A stretch of 64,000 nucleotides of DNA, from positions 119,623 to 183,622 of the forward strand of contig WYBM01000012.1 in NCBI GenBank assembly GCA_011525915.1, written 5' to 3'. Each line of letters begins with the position of its first letter. The first letter of the stretch is position 1. This document shows positions 1 to 9,659 of this stretch, piece by piece. A program made the position numbers and the translations under genes. The notes under the pieces are model-generated. The model saw only the letters and a program-made list of their open reading frames with translations. It did no database searches and was not told the origin of the DNA. The DNA is from Ardenticatenaceae bacterium (GTDB lineage Bacteria > Chloroflexota > Anaerolineae > Promineifilales > Promineifilaceae).

Positions 1-11
1 TCCTGGCTGAT

Positions 12-1370
12 TCACAGAGATACACCTGTAGAATGTGTATAGCGATTATAAGTTCGCCATAAGAATAATAACTCGGCTAATACATACGTGGTGAACTGTG
101 CAGCTAGGCTTACTGCGCCCGCCCACACACCCCAATATGGAACTAAGAACCAGAGTAATACCAATTGGACAATACTAGCAACAAACCCAATTAGATTAAG
201 GACATCAGCCCTGCCCATAACGACGATAGTTGGGCGTATCCAAACAAAAATAACGTTCACTATAATACCTACCAACATGATTCGTAGTGGGCCAATGGCT
301 GGCAAAAATGATTCACCTACAGTCAACATTATCAATGGGCGGGTAGCACCTCCCAGAATCAATATACCGAGGCCAGCTACCGGTGCAATCATCAGGCTGG
401 TTCTCCAAGATAGCTTAATCAACCCCTGGAAGCCTTTTGTCGCGTATTGCCTGGTAAAGTTAGGCAAGATGGCTACACTCAGCGGATCACTTACGAGCAA
501 CAATAGTCCGGAAAACTTGGCAGCCATCTTATATATTCCCACTACGCTTGCAGGCCAGAAAAATCCCAGAATCAAAACGTCCAACTTCAGCGTGAGCATT
601 TTGAAGGTGGCAGCAAAGTTGGTATGAAATATGAACCTGGTAATCTCATGCATTTGATTCTGTAGAACCCTCAAGCCACTATGGCGGTAGAGCCAGAGGT
701 GTTGGTGCAATAGTCGAAGCGAGGCAGCACCTAAAAGACCAGTCATCACTAACTCGGCTATAGCGCGTGACCAAACAATAGCTTCTAAAGATCGACCCCA
801 GATCACGGCGGTCAACACCAGGGCGAAACGTACAATATGCCCGGCCGAACTCAACCAAAACGCCCAGTCAAAACGATTGAACACACGCAAAATTGATCCT
901 GAAGCACTGTCGAACGATGCGATCATTAAGCCCAGGCTATAGATAATCATAAGCGGCATTGTTGAGGCATCCAATTTTAACCACGTAGCTGCCAGAGAAA
1001 CTGTTAAAGACACAATAAGGAACGCTAACAATCCTGTGCCGGTATCTAATAGCCACAGCAGCTTGATCAATGCTACTGCTTGAGGCTTTTCCTCCCGAAC
1101 GATGAACTCTGTAAGATATTTCGTCATCGCTTCTCGAACGCGAAAATCCAGAAGTTGTAAAACGGCTTCTGGGAATGCAGTTATTAAAATAAAGACCCCA
1201 TATAAATCAATCGTTAGGAAGCGAGCAATGATCACAGTTTCTGCCAGTTGGAGGCCAAGGTTAATAATGGTAGAAGCATAAGTCCACGAACTGTCTCCTA
1301 ACAACTGACGGAAATCTGTCGTAAAGAAGCGCCGATAAGTACGCTGCCCTATGTTCAACCAATCTATCAT
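12..1370 (-). CDS. Polysaccharide flippase, Wzx/MATE-like (MOP superfamily)
   Basis: Probable inner-membrane flippase that moves lipid-linked sugar repeat units across the cytoplasmic membrane. The roughly 450-residue protein has about a dozen hydrophobic helices and a family-typical start in which a short basic segment is followed by a helix reading WTYASTIINLGLQLAETVII. The reading frame could start at 1442, but ATG 1370 (MIDWLNIG) overlaps the stop of the upstream TPR gene as ATGA, so I chose it. It is the last gene of the minus-strand exopolysaccharide operon visible here; the operon may continue beyond the left edge. Family assignment rests on topology and context, not on a diagnostic motif. 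Confidence 0.8.
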   Translation of the reverse strand: MIDWLNIGQRTYRRFFTTDFRQLLGDSSWTYASTIINLGLQLAETVIIARFLTIDLYGVFILITAFPEAVLQLLDFRVREAMTKYLTEFIVREEKPQAVALIKLLWLLDTGTGLLAFLIVSLTVSLAATWLKLDASTMPLMIIYSLGLMIASFDSASGSILRVFNRFDWAFWLSSAGHIVRFALVLTAVIWGRSLEAIVWSRAIAELVMTGLLGAASLRLLHQHLWLYRHSGLRVLQNQMHEITRFIFHTNFAATFKMLTLKLDVLILGFFWPASVVGIYKMAAKFSGLLLLVSDPLSVAILPNFTRQYATKGFQGLIKLSWRTSLMIAPVAGLGILILGGATRPLIMLTVGESFLPAIGPLRIMLVGIIVNVIFVWIRPTIVVMGRADVLNLIGFVASIVQLVLLWFLVPYWGVWAGAVSLAAQFTTYVLAELLFLWRTYNRYTHSTGVSL

Positions 1371-2386
1371 GGGGCGATGAGTTTTCCGCACGATTCTTGA
1401 ATCTCTTGGTGATCCGGGGCCAAATGAAGCGCCTCTATACAAACTGAGCGTGCCTCTTCTATATTGCCTTGTTTTACTTGCGCCTGGCTTATTAACAATC
1501 GGGCCTCTACATTTTGCGGATCAATGGCCACAGTTTGTTGGGCTTCAGCGACTGTTTCCTGCCACATTTTACGCGTATAGTAAGCATGAGCTAATTCTAG
1601 ATGTGTCCACGGAGAAAAGGGGGCTTCACTCACAGCATATCGGTAAGCTGTCAATGCCTGGTCATACATACCGGTCGCTTCATATGCGTCTGCCAAATGC
1701 AAGATGCTATCTACAGTTCCCTCAGGAGCAACAGCCGCCGCCTGTTCCCACCAATGAATAGCTTTGAGCATATTACCTCGTTTTGTCGCTAAGCCCGCCA
1801 ATGCACGATAGGTATGCTCAGAACCAGGTAATAAAACGACAGCTTTCTCCAACAAACTTGCAGCCAGATCTAAATTGTAATCATCAACTATCAAAGCATT
1901 AGCATAGTCAACATAGTAATCAGCATTTTCTGGTGCTAATTGGAGAGCCTGGGCATAGGCTTCACGTGCCGCTGTCCAATCTTTCAAACCCATTCTGGCA
2001 TCACCAATGGCATGATATGCTTGCGCTGAATCCGGCGACAATTGTAGAGCGTAATCGAACCAGCGCAAAGCAGCTTCCCAATCTCCCTGGTGTATTCCCG
2101 CTATTTGGCCTCTCTCAAGCAAGATCCTTTCATTATTATCAACTTGTGACCAAGCCTGAACGGCCGCTTCGCTATTCCCTAGTTGGTCTAACACTACACC
2201 CAAATTCCACCAGGCACGTTCATTTGTCTGGTCCCAACGAGTGGCCATCTCCAATAACGGCCGTGCAGTTTGCCCGTTTACCATCATCACCATTGCCTGG
2301 TTCAGAGCCAGCCACGCCCCTAATACAGGCAGCCTAAACAAAAGAACAACACTAACCACGAGAAAAAGAAAAAACGGCCGTTTCAC
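1367..2386 (-). CDS. TPR-repeat protein of the exopolysaccharide operon
   Basis: 339 residues: an N-terminal hydrophobic segment (about residues 4-24) acts as a signal anchor, followed by roughly seven to eight tetratricopeptide units (for example ALRWFDYALQLSPDSAQAYH and AREAYAQALQLAPENADYY). TPR solenoids mediate protein-protein contacts; in polysaccharide operons such proteins often assist assembly or export, which is inference here. It starts at the ATGA overlap (2383-2386) with the upstream polymerase gene and ends in an ATGA overlap with the flippase, so the three genes are translationally coupled. Confidence 0.85.
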   Translation of the reverse strand: MKRPFFLFLVVSVVLLFRLPVLGAWLALNQAMVMMVNGQTARPLLEMATRWDQTNERAWWNLGVVLDQLGNSEAAVQAWSQVDNNERILLERGQIAGIHQGDWEAALRWFDYALQLSPDSAQAYHAIGDARMGLKDWTAAREAYAQALQLAPENADYYVDYANALIVDDYNLDLAASLLEKAVVLLPGSEHTYRALAGLATKRGNMLKAIHWWEQAAAVAPEGTVDSILHLADAYEATGMYDQALTAYRYAVSEAPFSPWTHLELAHAYYTRKMWQETVAEAQQTVAIDPQNVEARLLISQAQVKQGNIEEARSVCIEALHLAPDHQEIQESCGKLIAP

Positions 2387-3876
2387 GCTTCTTTCCTCGA
2401 CTTTATCCCATTGACAAAGACACTTTTACTACTGACAGTTGGCTGTTCCTCATAGCGATTTGCCTGTGCCAGGACTACTCCACAAATTGTCCATACCGGC
2501 ACAGTCAAACGCGATACCTCCAGCCAATTGCCCAAAAATCCCATTTGCAGAGTCAGTACCATAGCTACCAACACCCAGCGGGCCAGAATCGCTACCGTAT
2601 CTTGCCCGGCGCCTCGCCGCCAGCAAATATGAATTGCCTTGAAATACATCAGCAAAACCAAAAACAGGCCTGGCAAACCCAATTCTGCCGGCAGCCCCAG
2701 GTAAGTAAACCAGGGAGAAGCCGTTGTCGCTGCCCCAAAAGCAAACCGGCCCAAAACCGGGAAAACGTACCGCAAAGAAACATCAGTGACATACGGTTCA
2801 GAAGGAACCAAACGGCGGTAAATTTTATTGGCCGTCTCCTGTTCACCAATGATAGAAAAAGTTTGAAAGCCACGCGTGGCGAATGTGCCCGGCCCGGTAC
2901 CGGTGAGCAGAACCTGTGGCTGCTCGATGACAAGTTCGCCCAAATTTAACACTGCCTGCGTTTTCCCGGCGGCAATCACTTCATCTGTGCGGCTGGTAAT
3001 TTGCAAAACATCGCCATACTTAAGTTCTGGGAAAGTGTTGTTGATAACCAACAGCAACACCCAAAATAGACTCATCCCCACAACCGCCTTTAGCACCATG
3101 CCCTGCGCCTTCCGGTTGACAATAATATACGCCAACCCCCACGTCAGGACGGCAAAAGGAATGAGGGCCCGGAATTGGGCCAGCAGAATGATGAAGACGA
3201 TGAGCACCTGTAAAAGCAAAGCGCCCATAAAGCGTAAGCCCTTGTACCGTGACGTGGCTGGGAGCGACAAAATCAGAACGTTCCAGGCCAACAGCAGAAA
3301 CACCAATTGGTAGGCATTATCACCAAACGTACCACTGATAAAATCGGGATTGCGTGTCGCCCAAAAACGGGGCAAATCCATTGTGATGACTACCAATATT
3401 TGCAGCCAGCCCACCAGCCACAACAACTTCAGCAAAAAGCCGGCCACTTCGCGGTTTGGCTGCAATAAATACGCCAACCCCATAAACATCAACGGCTCTA
3501 AAAAACCGATGACAAACAAGCTCAACGCTCCCAGATGCAGGCGCTGCAGGTTAAACAGGGCTGAAAAACCAGTCATCAGCAGAAATAGCAGGGCCAGAAG
3601 GCCAAACCCCGTACCCTGTTCTGCCCGGGAACGGCTGCGGGTGGCAAAGGCCACATACCCCGCAAAAAGCACCAGCATGGGGATGTCCAGGAAGTTCGTC
3701 CAATCTGGCAGCAAATCTACTTTCTCGCTAAAAAAACGCGTCAGGTAGCGTTCCAGGATAATCAGCGCCAGCATAAACTTGTCCTGGTTAATGCGCCGCC
3801 GCTCAATACGAGCCAGCATCGCCGCCCGCTGCCAGGCGCGTATCGTTTGCCAGGAGGTGGAAGTAGAGGCCGTCAC
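2383..3876 (-). CDS. O-antigen ligase/polymerase-like membrane protein (Wzy-like)
   Basis: 497 residues with about ten to twelve hydrophobic helices and one long extracytoplasmic loop (about residues 285-375), the usual layout of the Wzy/WaaL O-antigen polymerase-ligase family. Such proteins join lipid-linked repeat units or transfer them on the periplasmic face. It lies between the UDP-sugar epimerase and the TPR gene, overlapping both by four bases (3873-3876 and 2383-2386). The long loop contains GTGPGTFATRGF, of the kind seen in bacterial O-antigen ligase families. Polymerase versus ligase cannot be settled from sequence alone. Confidence 0.8.
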   Translation of the reverse strand: MTASTSTSWQTIRAWQRAAMLARIERRRINQDKFMLALIILERYLTRFFSEKVDLLPDWTNFLDIPMLVLFAGYVAFATRSRSRAEQGTGFGLLALLFLLMTGFSALFNLQRLHLGALSLFVIGFLEPLMFMGLAYLLQPNREVAGFLLKLLWLVGWLQILVVITMDLPRFWATRNPDFISGTFGDNAYQLVFLLLAWNVLILSLPATSRYKGLRFMGALLLQVLIVFIILLAQFRALIPFAVLTWGLAYIIVNRKAQGMVLKAVVGMSLFWVLLLVINNTFPELKYGDVLQITSRTDEVIAAGKTQAVLNLGELVIEQPQVLLTGTGPGTFATRGFQTFSIIGEQETANKIYRRLVPSEPYVTDVSLRYVFPVLGRFAFGAATTASPWFTYLGLPAELGLPGLFLVLLMYFKAIHICWRRGAGQDTVAILARWVLVAMVLTLQMGFLGNWLEVSRLTVPVWTICGVVLAQANRYEEQPTVSSKSVFVNGIKSRKEA

Positions 3877-5006
3877 CTGCTAACTGCCTCCACGGGAGGG
3901 GCATCTGTCCCCCCAACCAGGGCAGACACAATACGCGGCGCAGCCTGCCCTTCCCAATAAACGGGAAGTTGTGCCTGCCCACGGCCGTGTCCCTCTAGAA
4001 CAGAGCGAGCTGCTGCTACTAACGCACCCCGTTCACCCTCTACCAGTCGGTTAGTCCCCATTTCCAGTGTAATCGGGCGTTCTGTGTTGGGGCGCACTGT
4101 CAGGCAAGGTACCTGTAAATAGGTAGCCTCCTCTTGAATGCCGCCAGAGTCCGTAATGATCATTTCTGCCCGCTGCATCAGGGCCAGAAAGTCTAAATAG
4201 CCCAACGGCTCTAATAGCAGCAATCCAGAAGGAGTAGAAACGTATTGCCATGCGTGCATTCTCTCACGGGTACGCGGGTGCAGCGGAAAAATAACAGGAA
4301 TGTGACCGGCGATGTCACCCAGGCCGTCTAAAATCTCCCGCAGTTGGCACCTGTCATCTACATTGGCAGGCCGGTGCAGTGTCACCAGCACATACCGTTC
4401 CAGACCCAACGCTGCCTGTAAGTGGGGCCAACGTTCTTTGGCCACCGGCAGCAGGCGCACCAATGTATCAATCATCACATTGCCTACAAAATGGATCTTT
4501 TCCTTCGGTATGCCTTCTCGCCGTAAATTTTCCGTACCGCTTGGTTCGGTCGTAAACAACATATCCGAAAGACGATCCGTCAGCACCCGATTGATCTCCT
4601 CCGGCATCGTCCAATCAAACGAGCGCAGCCCCGCCTCCACATGCGCCACTCGTATACCCAGTTTGGCCGCCACCAGAGCACAAGCCAGCGTCGAGTTTAC
4701 GTCGCCAACAACAACAACCCAGTCAGGATTGTGCTCTAACAACACAGGCTCAAACGCCATCATTACCCGCGCCGTTTGTTGGGCATGGCTGCCAGATCCT
4801 ACCCCCAGATAAACATCCGGCTGCGGCAACTGTAAATCCTCAAAAAATACGCGAGACATGTTCTCATCATAATGCTGCCCCGTGTGCACCAGGATCTGCT
4901 TACGGATAGCCGGCTGCTGAGCCATCGCCGCCATAATAGGGGCGATCTTCATGAAGTTAGGACGGGCACCGACCACATGTAAAATGTTCATATCTGTAAG
5001 GGTCAT
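3873..5006 (-). CDS. wecB: UDP-N-acetylglucosamine 2-epimerase, non-hydrolysing
   Basis: Interconverts UDP-GlcNAc and UDP-ManNAc in the cytoplasm. The 377-residue length is normal for the family. Visible motifs are GARPNFMKIAPI near the N-terminus, HTGQHYDENMS, HVEAGLRSFD followed by MPEEINR, and DSGGIQEEA in the C-terminal half. ATG 5006 overlaps the stop of the upstream secreted-protein gene as ATGA; an internal ATG at 4991 (MNILHVVG) is an alternative start. Together with the nucleotide-sugar dehydrogenase two genes upstream it would supply UDP-ManNAcA for the polysaccharide. Confidence 0.95.
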   Translation of the reverse strand: MTLTDMNILHVVGARPNFMKIAPIMAAMAQQPAIRKQILVHTGQHYDENMSRVFFEDLQLPQPDVYLGVGSGSHAQQTARVMMAFEPVLLEHNPDWVVVVGDVNSTLACALVAAKLGIRVAHVEAGLRSFDWTMPEEINRVLTDRLSDMLFTTEPSGTENLRREGIPKEKIHFVGNVMIDTLVRLLPVAKERWPHLQAALGLERYVLVTLHRPANVDDRCQLREILDGLGDIAGHIPVIFPLHPRTRERMHAWQYVSTPSGLLLLEPLGYLDFLALMQRAEMIITDSGGIQEEATYLQVPCLTVRPNTERPITLEMGTNRLVEGERGALVAAARSVLEGHGRGQAQLPVYWEGQAAPRIVSALVGGTDAPPVEAVSR

Positions 5007-5803
5007 TCGTCCAAAATACCAGAGGTATCTACCACAAAAGGCCTTCCCGCCTGGTTAAAAGTCGGCGTGGCGGCGGTCATGCCGGGCACACAAATATGCA
5101 GGTGAAAATTGTCAAAGTAACTGTTCGCCTGGGGTACCATGCTGCGTACCCGGAAAGCCAGCCCGGCAGAGGCTGGGCCGGGAAGAGCACTGTCTGTCCA
5201 TGTGCCTAATGTCACGCCATTCACAGCCAGCGTAATCTGGTCTCCGTTATGTACCGCCACCAGGTGGTTGGTAGCCGCACCGGTATGTATGGCCGCTGAC
5301 AATGTGTAATCGACAATGTCTGTACTGACGCCATCTTCCCGGCGAATGAGGCGAAACTCTTGTGTTTCGGGCTCCACTTCAAAGAGATAGTAACGGGGCA
5401 CTTCGTTATCTTCAACAACTGCGCCAAAGACCAACCCATATAAACCGTCTGCCGTGGGCAGGTCAAAGTGGGCATCCGCTTCAACCACATAGTTCTCATA
5501 AAGCGGGGCCGGGGCAATGGGGCGAAAGAGATACCCGGCCCCAGCCTGGTCAACGTGCATGTAATATTCACCGCTGACATAATCAGTCAGGCCCAGTTGT
5601 TGATTGTTCAGAACAACAGGGCCCACCGGCCAGCCGGAATTGGGATCGCCAAACCCGTCAAAGTAATCATTACAGCTCGTTCGGATGATGGGCAGGTAAA
5701 CCTGGGGCGTCAGCCCTATCCCTGGTTTTGCCTGGGCCAACGGAATCAGCACCAGCAACATAACGATCATCCCTAAACCCCACATACGGCCAGATGGTTT
5801 CAT
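5003..5803 (-). CDS. Secreted concanavalin/LamG-like beta-sandwich protein
   Basis: About 266 residues. A Sec signal peptide (MKPSGRMWGLG then a hydrophobic stretch ending LAQA) is followed by a beta-rich domain starting DYFDGFGDPNSGW, of the kind found in DUF1080/LamG-like sugar-binding or glycosidase-accessory domains. The start is at 5803, not the longer frame start at 5851, because GGAGG stands seven bases before this ATG and the signal peptide begins there. It sits inside the polysaccharide operon, so it may bind or organise the exported glycan (inference). It carries a QVYLPII motif just after the signal peptide. Confidence 0.75.
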   Translation of the reverse strand: MKPSGRMWGLGMIVMLLVLIPLAQAKPGIGLTPQVYLPIIRTSCNDYFDGFGDPNSGWPVGPVVLNNQQLGLTDYVSGEYYMHVDQAGAGYLFRPIAPAPLYENYVVEADAHFDLPTADGLYGLVFGAVVEDNEVPRYYLFEVEPETQEFRLIRREDGVSTDIVDYTLSAAIHTGAATNHLVAVHNGDQITLAVNGVTLGTWTDSALPGPASAGLAFRVRSMVPQANSYFDNFHLHICVPGMTAATPTFNQAGRPFVVDTSGILDE

Positions 5804-5861
5804 ACGTTTTCCTCCGTTAACATCGGGCGTACCTGCCCACCACACCTGCAAGGGCCCACCT

Positions 5862-7172
5862 TTACAGGCTCAGAACACGGCCGTGGGGCGTCATCCCCTG
5901 CATGGCGTTACGTGCATCCACCACCACCGGTGCATGAGCGGCCACCGCCTGCCAATCTACAGCCTGATGATCGGTCACAATGACCACACAATCGGCAGAT
6001 TGTAATGCATCCAGGGTCAGGGGCATGGATTGCAGGTCAAAGCCTTCGTGCGCCAGGTCCGGCACAAACGGATCATGGTAAGATAATGCCGCGCCTCGGG
6101 CCTGTAACAGGTGGATAATGTCCAATGCCGGGCTTTCCCGCATGTCGCTGACGTTGGGTTTGTAGGCCACCCCCAACACCAAAATGCGGCTGCCATTAAT
6201 CGCCTTGCGCTCCTTATTGAGAGCCTCGGCCACCTTATTCACCACATATTCCGGCATAAAACCGTTCACTTCCGCCGCCAGTTCAATAAAACGCGCCGTG
6301 TAATTAAGTGTCTTCAATTTCCAGCTCAGGTAATGGGGATCAATGGGAATACAATGGCCGCCCAGGCCAGGGCCGGGGGTAAACTTCATGAAGCCATAGG
6401 GCTTGGTGGCAGCCGCCTCTACCACTTCCCATACGTTCAGCCCCAGCTTGTCACACATCAGGGCCACCTCATTCACCAGGCCGATGTTTACGGCGCGGAA
6501 GGTGTTCTCCAACAACTTCACCATCTCTGCCGCCGCCGGGCTGGAGACGGGCACCGGCTTTTCCACCACCGTGCGGTACAGAGCCAGTGACACCTCCAGG
6601 CAGTCTGGGGTCATGCCCCCAATCACTTTAGGTGTGGTCCATACGTTATAATCAATGCGGCCAGGATCAATGCGTTCGGGAGAAAATGCCAGGAAGAAGT
6701 CACGGCCCACTTCATGGCCGTTTTCGGCCAGCCGGGGCAAGATAACTTCTTCTGTGGTGCCGGGGTAGGTGGTGCTTTCTAACACAATCAGCTTGCCCAC
6801 ACCACCATGAGCAACAATGTTATCGGCGGCATTGATAATGTATGAGATGTCCGGGTCTTTGGTTTTGCGCAGCGGGGTGGGCACACAGATGGAGATGGCG
6901 TCTACGTCAGCGACGGCCGCATAATCAGCGCTGGCCTGAAGCTGACCGGCAGTTACCAACGGCCGTAAAACCTCATCGGCTACATCTTCAATGTAGCTCT
7001 TCCCCCGGTTTAACATGGCTACCTTTTGCTGATCTATATCTATGCCTACAACGGTAAACCCCTTCTCAGCAAAGGCAACCATCAACGGCAGGCCCACGTA
7101 CCCCATGCCAATAACCGCCACCTTTGCCTGGCGGCTTTCAATCTTCTGTAATAATTCAGCCTTAAAATTCAT
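5862..7172 (-). CDS. UDP-N-acetyl-hexosamine 6-dehydrogenase (WecC/WbpA family)
   Basis: NAD-dependent four-electron oxidation of a UDP-N-acetylhexosamine to the uronic acid. It shows the Rossmann motif GMGYVGLPL, the FSPERIDPG motif, and the catalytic cysteine in GGHCIPIDPHYLSWK. Length (about 436 residues) fits the family. The start is placed at 7172 (MNFKAELL), preceded by GGGTGA; longer frames to 7214 exist. With WecB downstream the likely product is UDP-ManNAcA, but a WbpA-type UDP-GlcNAc dehydrogenase cannot be excluded. It is the first biosynthetic gene after the NusG-like regulator. Confidence 0.9.
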   Translation of the reverse strand: MNFKAELLQKIESRQAKVAVIGMGYVGLPLMVAFAEKGFTVVGIDIDQQKVAMLNRGKSYIEDVADEVLRPLVTAGQLQASADYAAVADVDAISICVPTPLRKTKDPDISYIINAADNIVAHGGVGKLIVLESTTYPGTTEEVILPRLAENGHEVGRDFFLAFSPERIDPGRIDYNVWTTPKVIGGMTPDCLEVSLALYRTVVEKPVPVSSPAAAEMVKLLENTFRAVNIGLVNEVALMCDKLGLNVWEVVEAAATKPYGFMKFTPGPGLGGHCIPIDPHYLSWKLKTLNYTARFIELAAEVNGFMPEYVVNKVAEALNKERKAINGSRILVLGVAYKPNVSDMRESPALDIIHLLQARGAALSYHDPFVPDLAHEGFDLQSMPLTLDALQSADCVVIVTDHQAVDWQAVAAHAPVVVDARNAMQGMTPHGRVLSL

Positions 7173-7534
7173 TAACTTTTCACCCATTTCTTTTAGATTT
7201 TGGGCATGTTCCACCCTTTCGACATCTTTCAGTCCAAAAGTGCGTCAGATGATGTGCGTGTAAAATGCCCGATAAATGATTGTACCAATCAGCCTTACAG
7301 GTGATTTTACGAATCAGGGTTTCCATGTCGCGGTATTGGTTAAGTAGAAACGCATTAAACCACGAACCCCATCCACTCAGGCATTTACACGTTTTAGGGC
7401 TTTTCCCAAAGGCTTACCAACCAATGAGAAGCATACTCCCCGTTGATAACAAAAAATATATAAAAAAAGTATAGTACGAATTTACCAGGAAACTTAAAAA
7501 TGAAAAGTCCCAATCCTCTTACCTACATACAATT
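7173..7534 (-). promoter_or_regulatory. Leader between the NusG-like gene and the biosynthetic operon
   Basis: About 360 bases without a convincing gene between the NusG-like gene and the dehydrogenase. It contains an AT-rich tract (7449-7475) that could hold a minus-strand promoter; I saw no clear -35/-10 pair and no copy of the enterobacterial ops core. In NusG-paralogue operons such leaders commonly hold the recruitment or pause site, so this is the place to look. That role is inference from context. Confidence 0.35.
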
Positions 7535-8044
7535 TCAGTGAAGCCTGGCAATTTGCGTGGCATCTAACTTCACAGGTTGGAGATGGGAACTCAGAAACGC
7601 TAATAACACCCGCACGCGCTTGACACCAGGCAGATGGGCATCAAAAATGGCCTCATAACCGGCAAAAGGCCCGTTGATAATGCGCACTTTATCTCCCTGA
7701 CGATAATCAGCCACTGTGGCGGGGCCGCCCTCACGTTCAATGCGACAAATCTGCTGCCGCAGTTCATGGATGAGATTATCGGGCACAATGGCCGGAATAT
7801 CACCAAATGTCACCAGGCCGCGTGTGCCCGGCAGCCAGCTAAAGGCAGTGATGCCGGCTTCATCCAGGTTCGTGCGCACAAAAAGGTAGCCAGGGAAATA
7901 CGGCCGTATTCGGGCCGCTCGTGGGTTCTTAGGCTGCACCTGAAGGGCTGGAAAGTAAGCTGTTATGTTGCGAACTTGTAGTAACTCATAAACTGCACGT
8001 TCTTTATGGGATTTCACACGCAGCGCATACCAATGGTCTGTCAT
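7535..8044 (-). CDS. NusG-family specialised transcription elongation factor (RfaH/UpxY/LoaP-like)
   Basis: About 169 residues: an N-terminal NGN domain (WYALRVKSHKERAVYELL, YFPALQVQPK, YFPGYLFVRT) and a C-terminal KOW motif (DYRQGDKVRIINGPFAGYEAIF). It should bind RNA polymerase and suppress pausing or termination in the long downstream operon. The start at 8044 is supported by AGGAAGG five bases upstream and by alignment of the NGN domain; the frame extends to 8074 without support. Its position as first gene before a polysaccharide cluster is typical of operon-specific paralogues rather than housekeeping nusG. Confidence 0.9.
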   Translation of the reverse strand: MTDHWYALRVKSHKERAVYELLQVRNITAYFPALQVQPKNPRAARIRPYFPGYLFVRTNLDEAGITAFSWLPGTRGLVTFGDIPAIVPDNLIHELRQQICRIEREGGPATVADYRQGDKVRIINGPFAGYEAIFDAHLPGVKRVRVLLAFLSSHLQPVKLDATQIARLH

Positions 8045-8060
8045 ACATACCTTCCTCATA

Positions 8061-8162
8061 CTAGTACCAGTCATCAGAAGTCAGTAACCGGTTTTCAATG
8101 GATATTTACTGGCGTTAGGCCCTACTGAAAACTGTATCCTGATGACTGAAAACTGATACTAG
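8061..8162. repeat. CAGT-rich intergenic repeat, copy 1 (imperfect inverted repeat)
   Basis: A left arm (8061-8100, AGTACCAGTCATCAGAAGTC at its core) and a right arm (8124-8162, CTGATGACTGAAAACTGATA) are imperfect inverted copies. Similar sequence recurs at 10370-10440 and 14388-14428, each time between genes. It could fold as a hairpin in transcripts. Function unknown. Confidence 0.6.
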
Positions 8163-8213
8163 AAGTCTAGCATAGATGGCCACATCAGGCACCCGGCAGC
8201 CCAGACACACCGC

Positions 8214-9590
8214 TTACTGGCCTAACCATCCAGCCAGGCTGGCGGCATACCCCATGATCAGCTGCGGCTGCAAAGCCAGCCCCAAAACCACCAACAAACA
8301 GAGGGCCAACAGGCCCTGACGCCAGCGTGGCTCAACCGGTTGTGACGCTGCCAAACCCTCATCTACTGCCAGCCAGTAATGAGCGGCGCGCCATAAGGCT
8401 GCCCCACCCACACCCAAGGCCGCCAACAACAAAAACGGCAGCCATCCACCAACGGCCGTCCCCTCCTCTGAAGCTCTTACCAGCAGCTGTACCCCCAGCC
8501 AGCGGCCCCCAAAACCTGGCGTCAATGGCATCCCTAACAAGGAAAAACACCCTAATAGCAGCGCCGCCAGGGTCCATGGCGCACGCCGCCCGGCTCCCCG
8601 TTGGGGCCGGGCCTCATCTGCCTCGGCCGTGGCTGCCAGCACTATGCCACCCGGCTGCGGCCACCATAAGACGGCCAGACCAATGAGCAGCAGGCTGCCA
8701 AAACGGGTGATCAGCAGGGTCACGGCCGTTCCCCACCCCACCTCTGGGAACACCAGCAGCAGCACTACGCTGGTCATATCTACCAACAGCAAACCGGCCA
8801 GCAAGCGGTTAAAGGTCACGGCCGTGACCAACAGCAGCACAGCCAGCAGCAGGGTCACCGCTCCTACCAGGTGCACCAGGCGGGTGGTCTGCACATCCAC
8901 CGGCCCCGGTAGCAAGCTAAAAACAAAGGTGACTATCACCAACTGCCCCAGACCCAGCACCAGAGCCCAGGCCAGGGGTGATGCTTCACGGGTGAGGGTC
9001 GTGGCCCATACATGAAAGGGGAAAGCGGCCAGCAAAATGAGCCCACCCAGCAGCACACAGCGGCTGATCATGGCCGCCGCCGCGGCCGCCTGCGTATCTG
9101 CCAACCACCCGGCTGTGAGGAAAAAGGGCAGGGCCAGGGCGGCCATAACCAGCAGACGCAGCCCCGCTTGAACGTCACCGGCCCGGTCATCTTGAACAGC
9201 CACAGCCAGCAAAACCAGGCCGGCCGCCAGACAGATAGCACCCAAAAGGGACGGCCGTATCATTAACGCTGCCAGCAACGGGGACAACGCAGCCAGAGTC
9301 GCCGGTATAAATTTACCACCCTGGGGAAAAACAAATGCCAGCATAAATAACAGGCCCACCCCGGCATAGACAAACAAAAACAGTCCGCGCACAGATTCCG
9401 TCAATATCAGTGAACGGCCAAGCACATGAAGGCTTTGTTGTGCTTCTGGCGCTGCCCGCAGCAGCAGCCACAAAGTGGCAGCAGTGACCATACCGGCCAC
9501 GGCTGTCAGCCGCCGCCATCGGCTCACCATGCTCGTCACCACAGCTGCCACCCATGGGAAGACAAAAAACCACAAAGTTTGTGAAGTCAT
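8214..9590 (-). CDS. Proton-translocating antiporter-like membrane subunit (NuoN/NuoM/MrpD-like)
   Basis: 458 residues with about 13-14 hydrophobic helices. The segment LAAFPFHVWATTLTREASPL matches the helix 7-8 region of NuoL/M/N and Mrp antiporter subunits, where the family usually has PFHxWLPDAxxxAPT; here the sequence is divergent. These subunits move protons or sodium in complex-I-like or hydrogenase assemblies. It is third in a minus-strand group with the genes at 9660 and 10445. No hydrophilic NADH dehydrogenase or hydrogenase subunit is visible nearby, so the partner complex is unknown. Confidence 0.75.
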   Translation of the reverse strand: MTSQTLWFFVFPWVAAVVTSMVSRWRRLTAVAGMVTAATLWLLLRAAPEAQQSLHVLGRSLILTESVRGLFLFVYAGVGLLFMLAFVFPQGGKFIPATLAALSPLLAALMIRPSLLGAICLAAGLVLLAVAVQDDRAGDVQAGLRLLVMAALALPFFLTAGWLADTQAAAAAAMISRCVLLGGLILLAAFPFHVWATTLTREASPLAWALVLGLGQLVIVTFVFSLLPGPVDVQTTRLVHLVGAVTLLLAVLLLVTAVTFNRLLAGLLLVDMTSVVLLLVFPEVGWGTAVTLLITRFGSLLLIGLAVLWWPQPGGIVLAATAEADEARPQRGAGRRAPWTLAALLLGCFSLLGMPLTPGFGGRWLGVQLLVRASEEGTAVGGWLPFLLLAALGVGGAALWRAAHYWLAVDEGLAASQPVEPRWRQGLLALCLLVVLGLALQPQLIMGYAASLAGWLGQ

Positions 9591-9659
9591 GATGTCAGAG
9601 ATGGCCGGGCGGAGACCAGCCGAAGCCCTGGCCTCTATGCTCCGCGCGCCAATCCCTCC

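Noticed and set aside
88..627. Long plus-strand open frame opposite the flippase gene
   Set aside because: It mirrors the minus-strand gene and shows no domain; the minus frame has the membrane-protein pattern and ATGA coupling.
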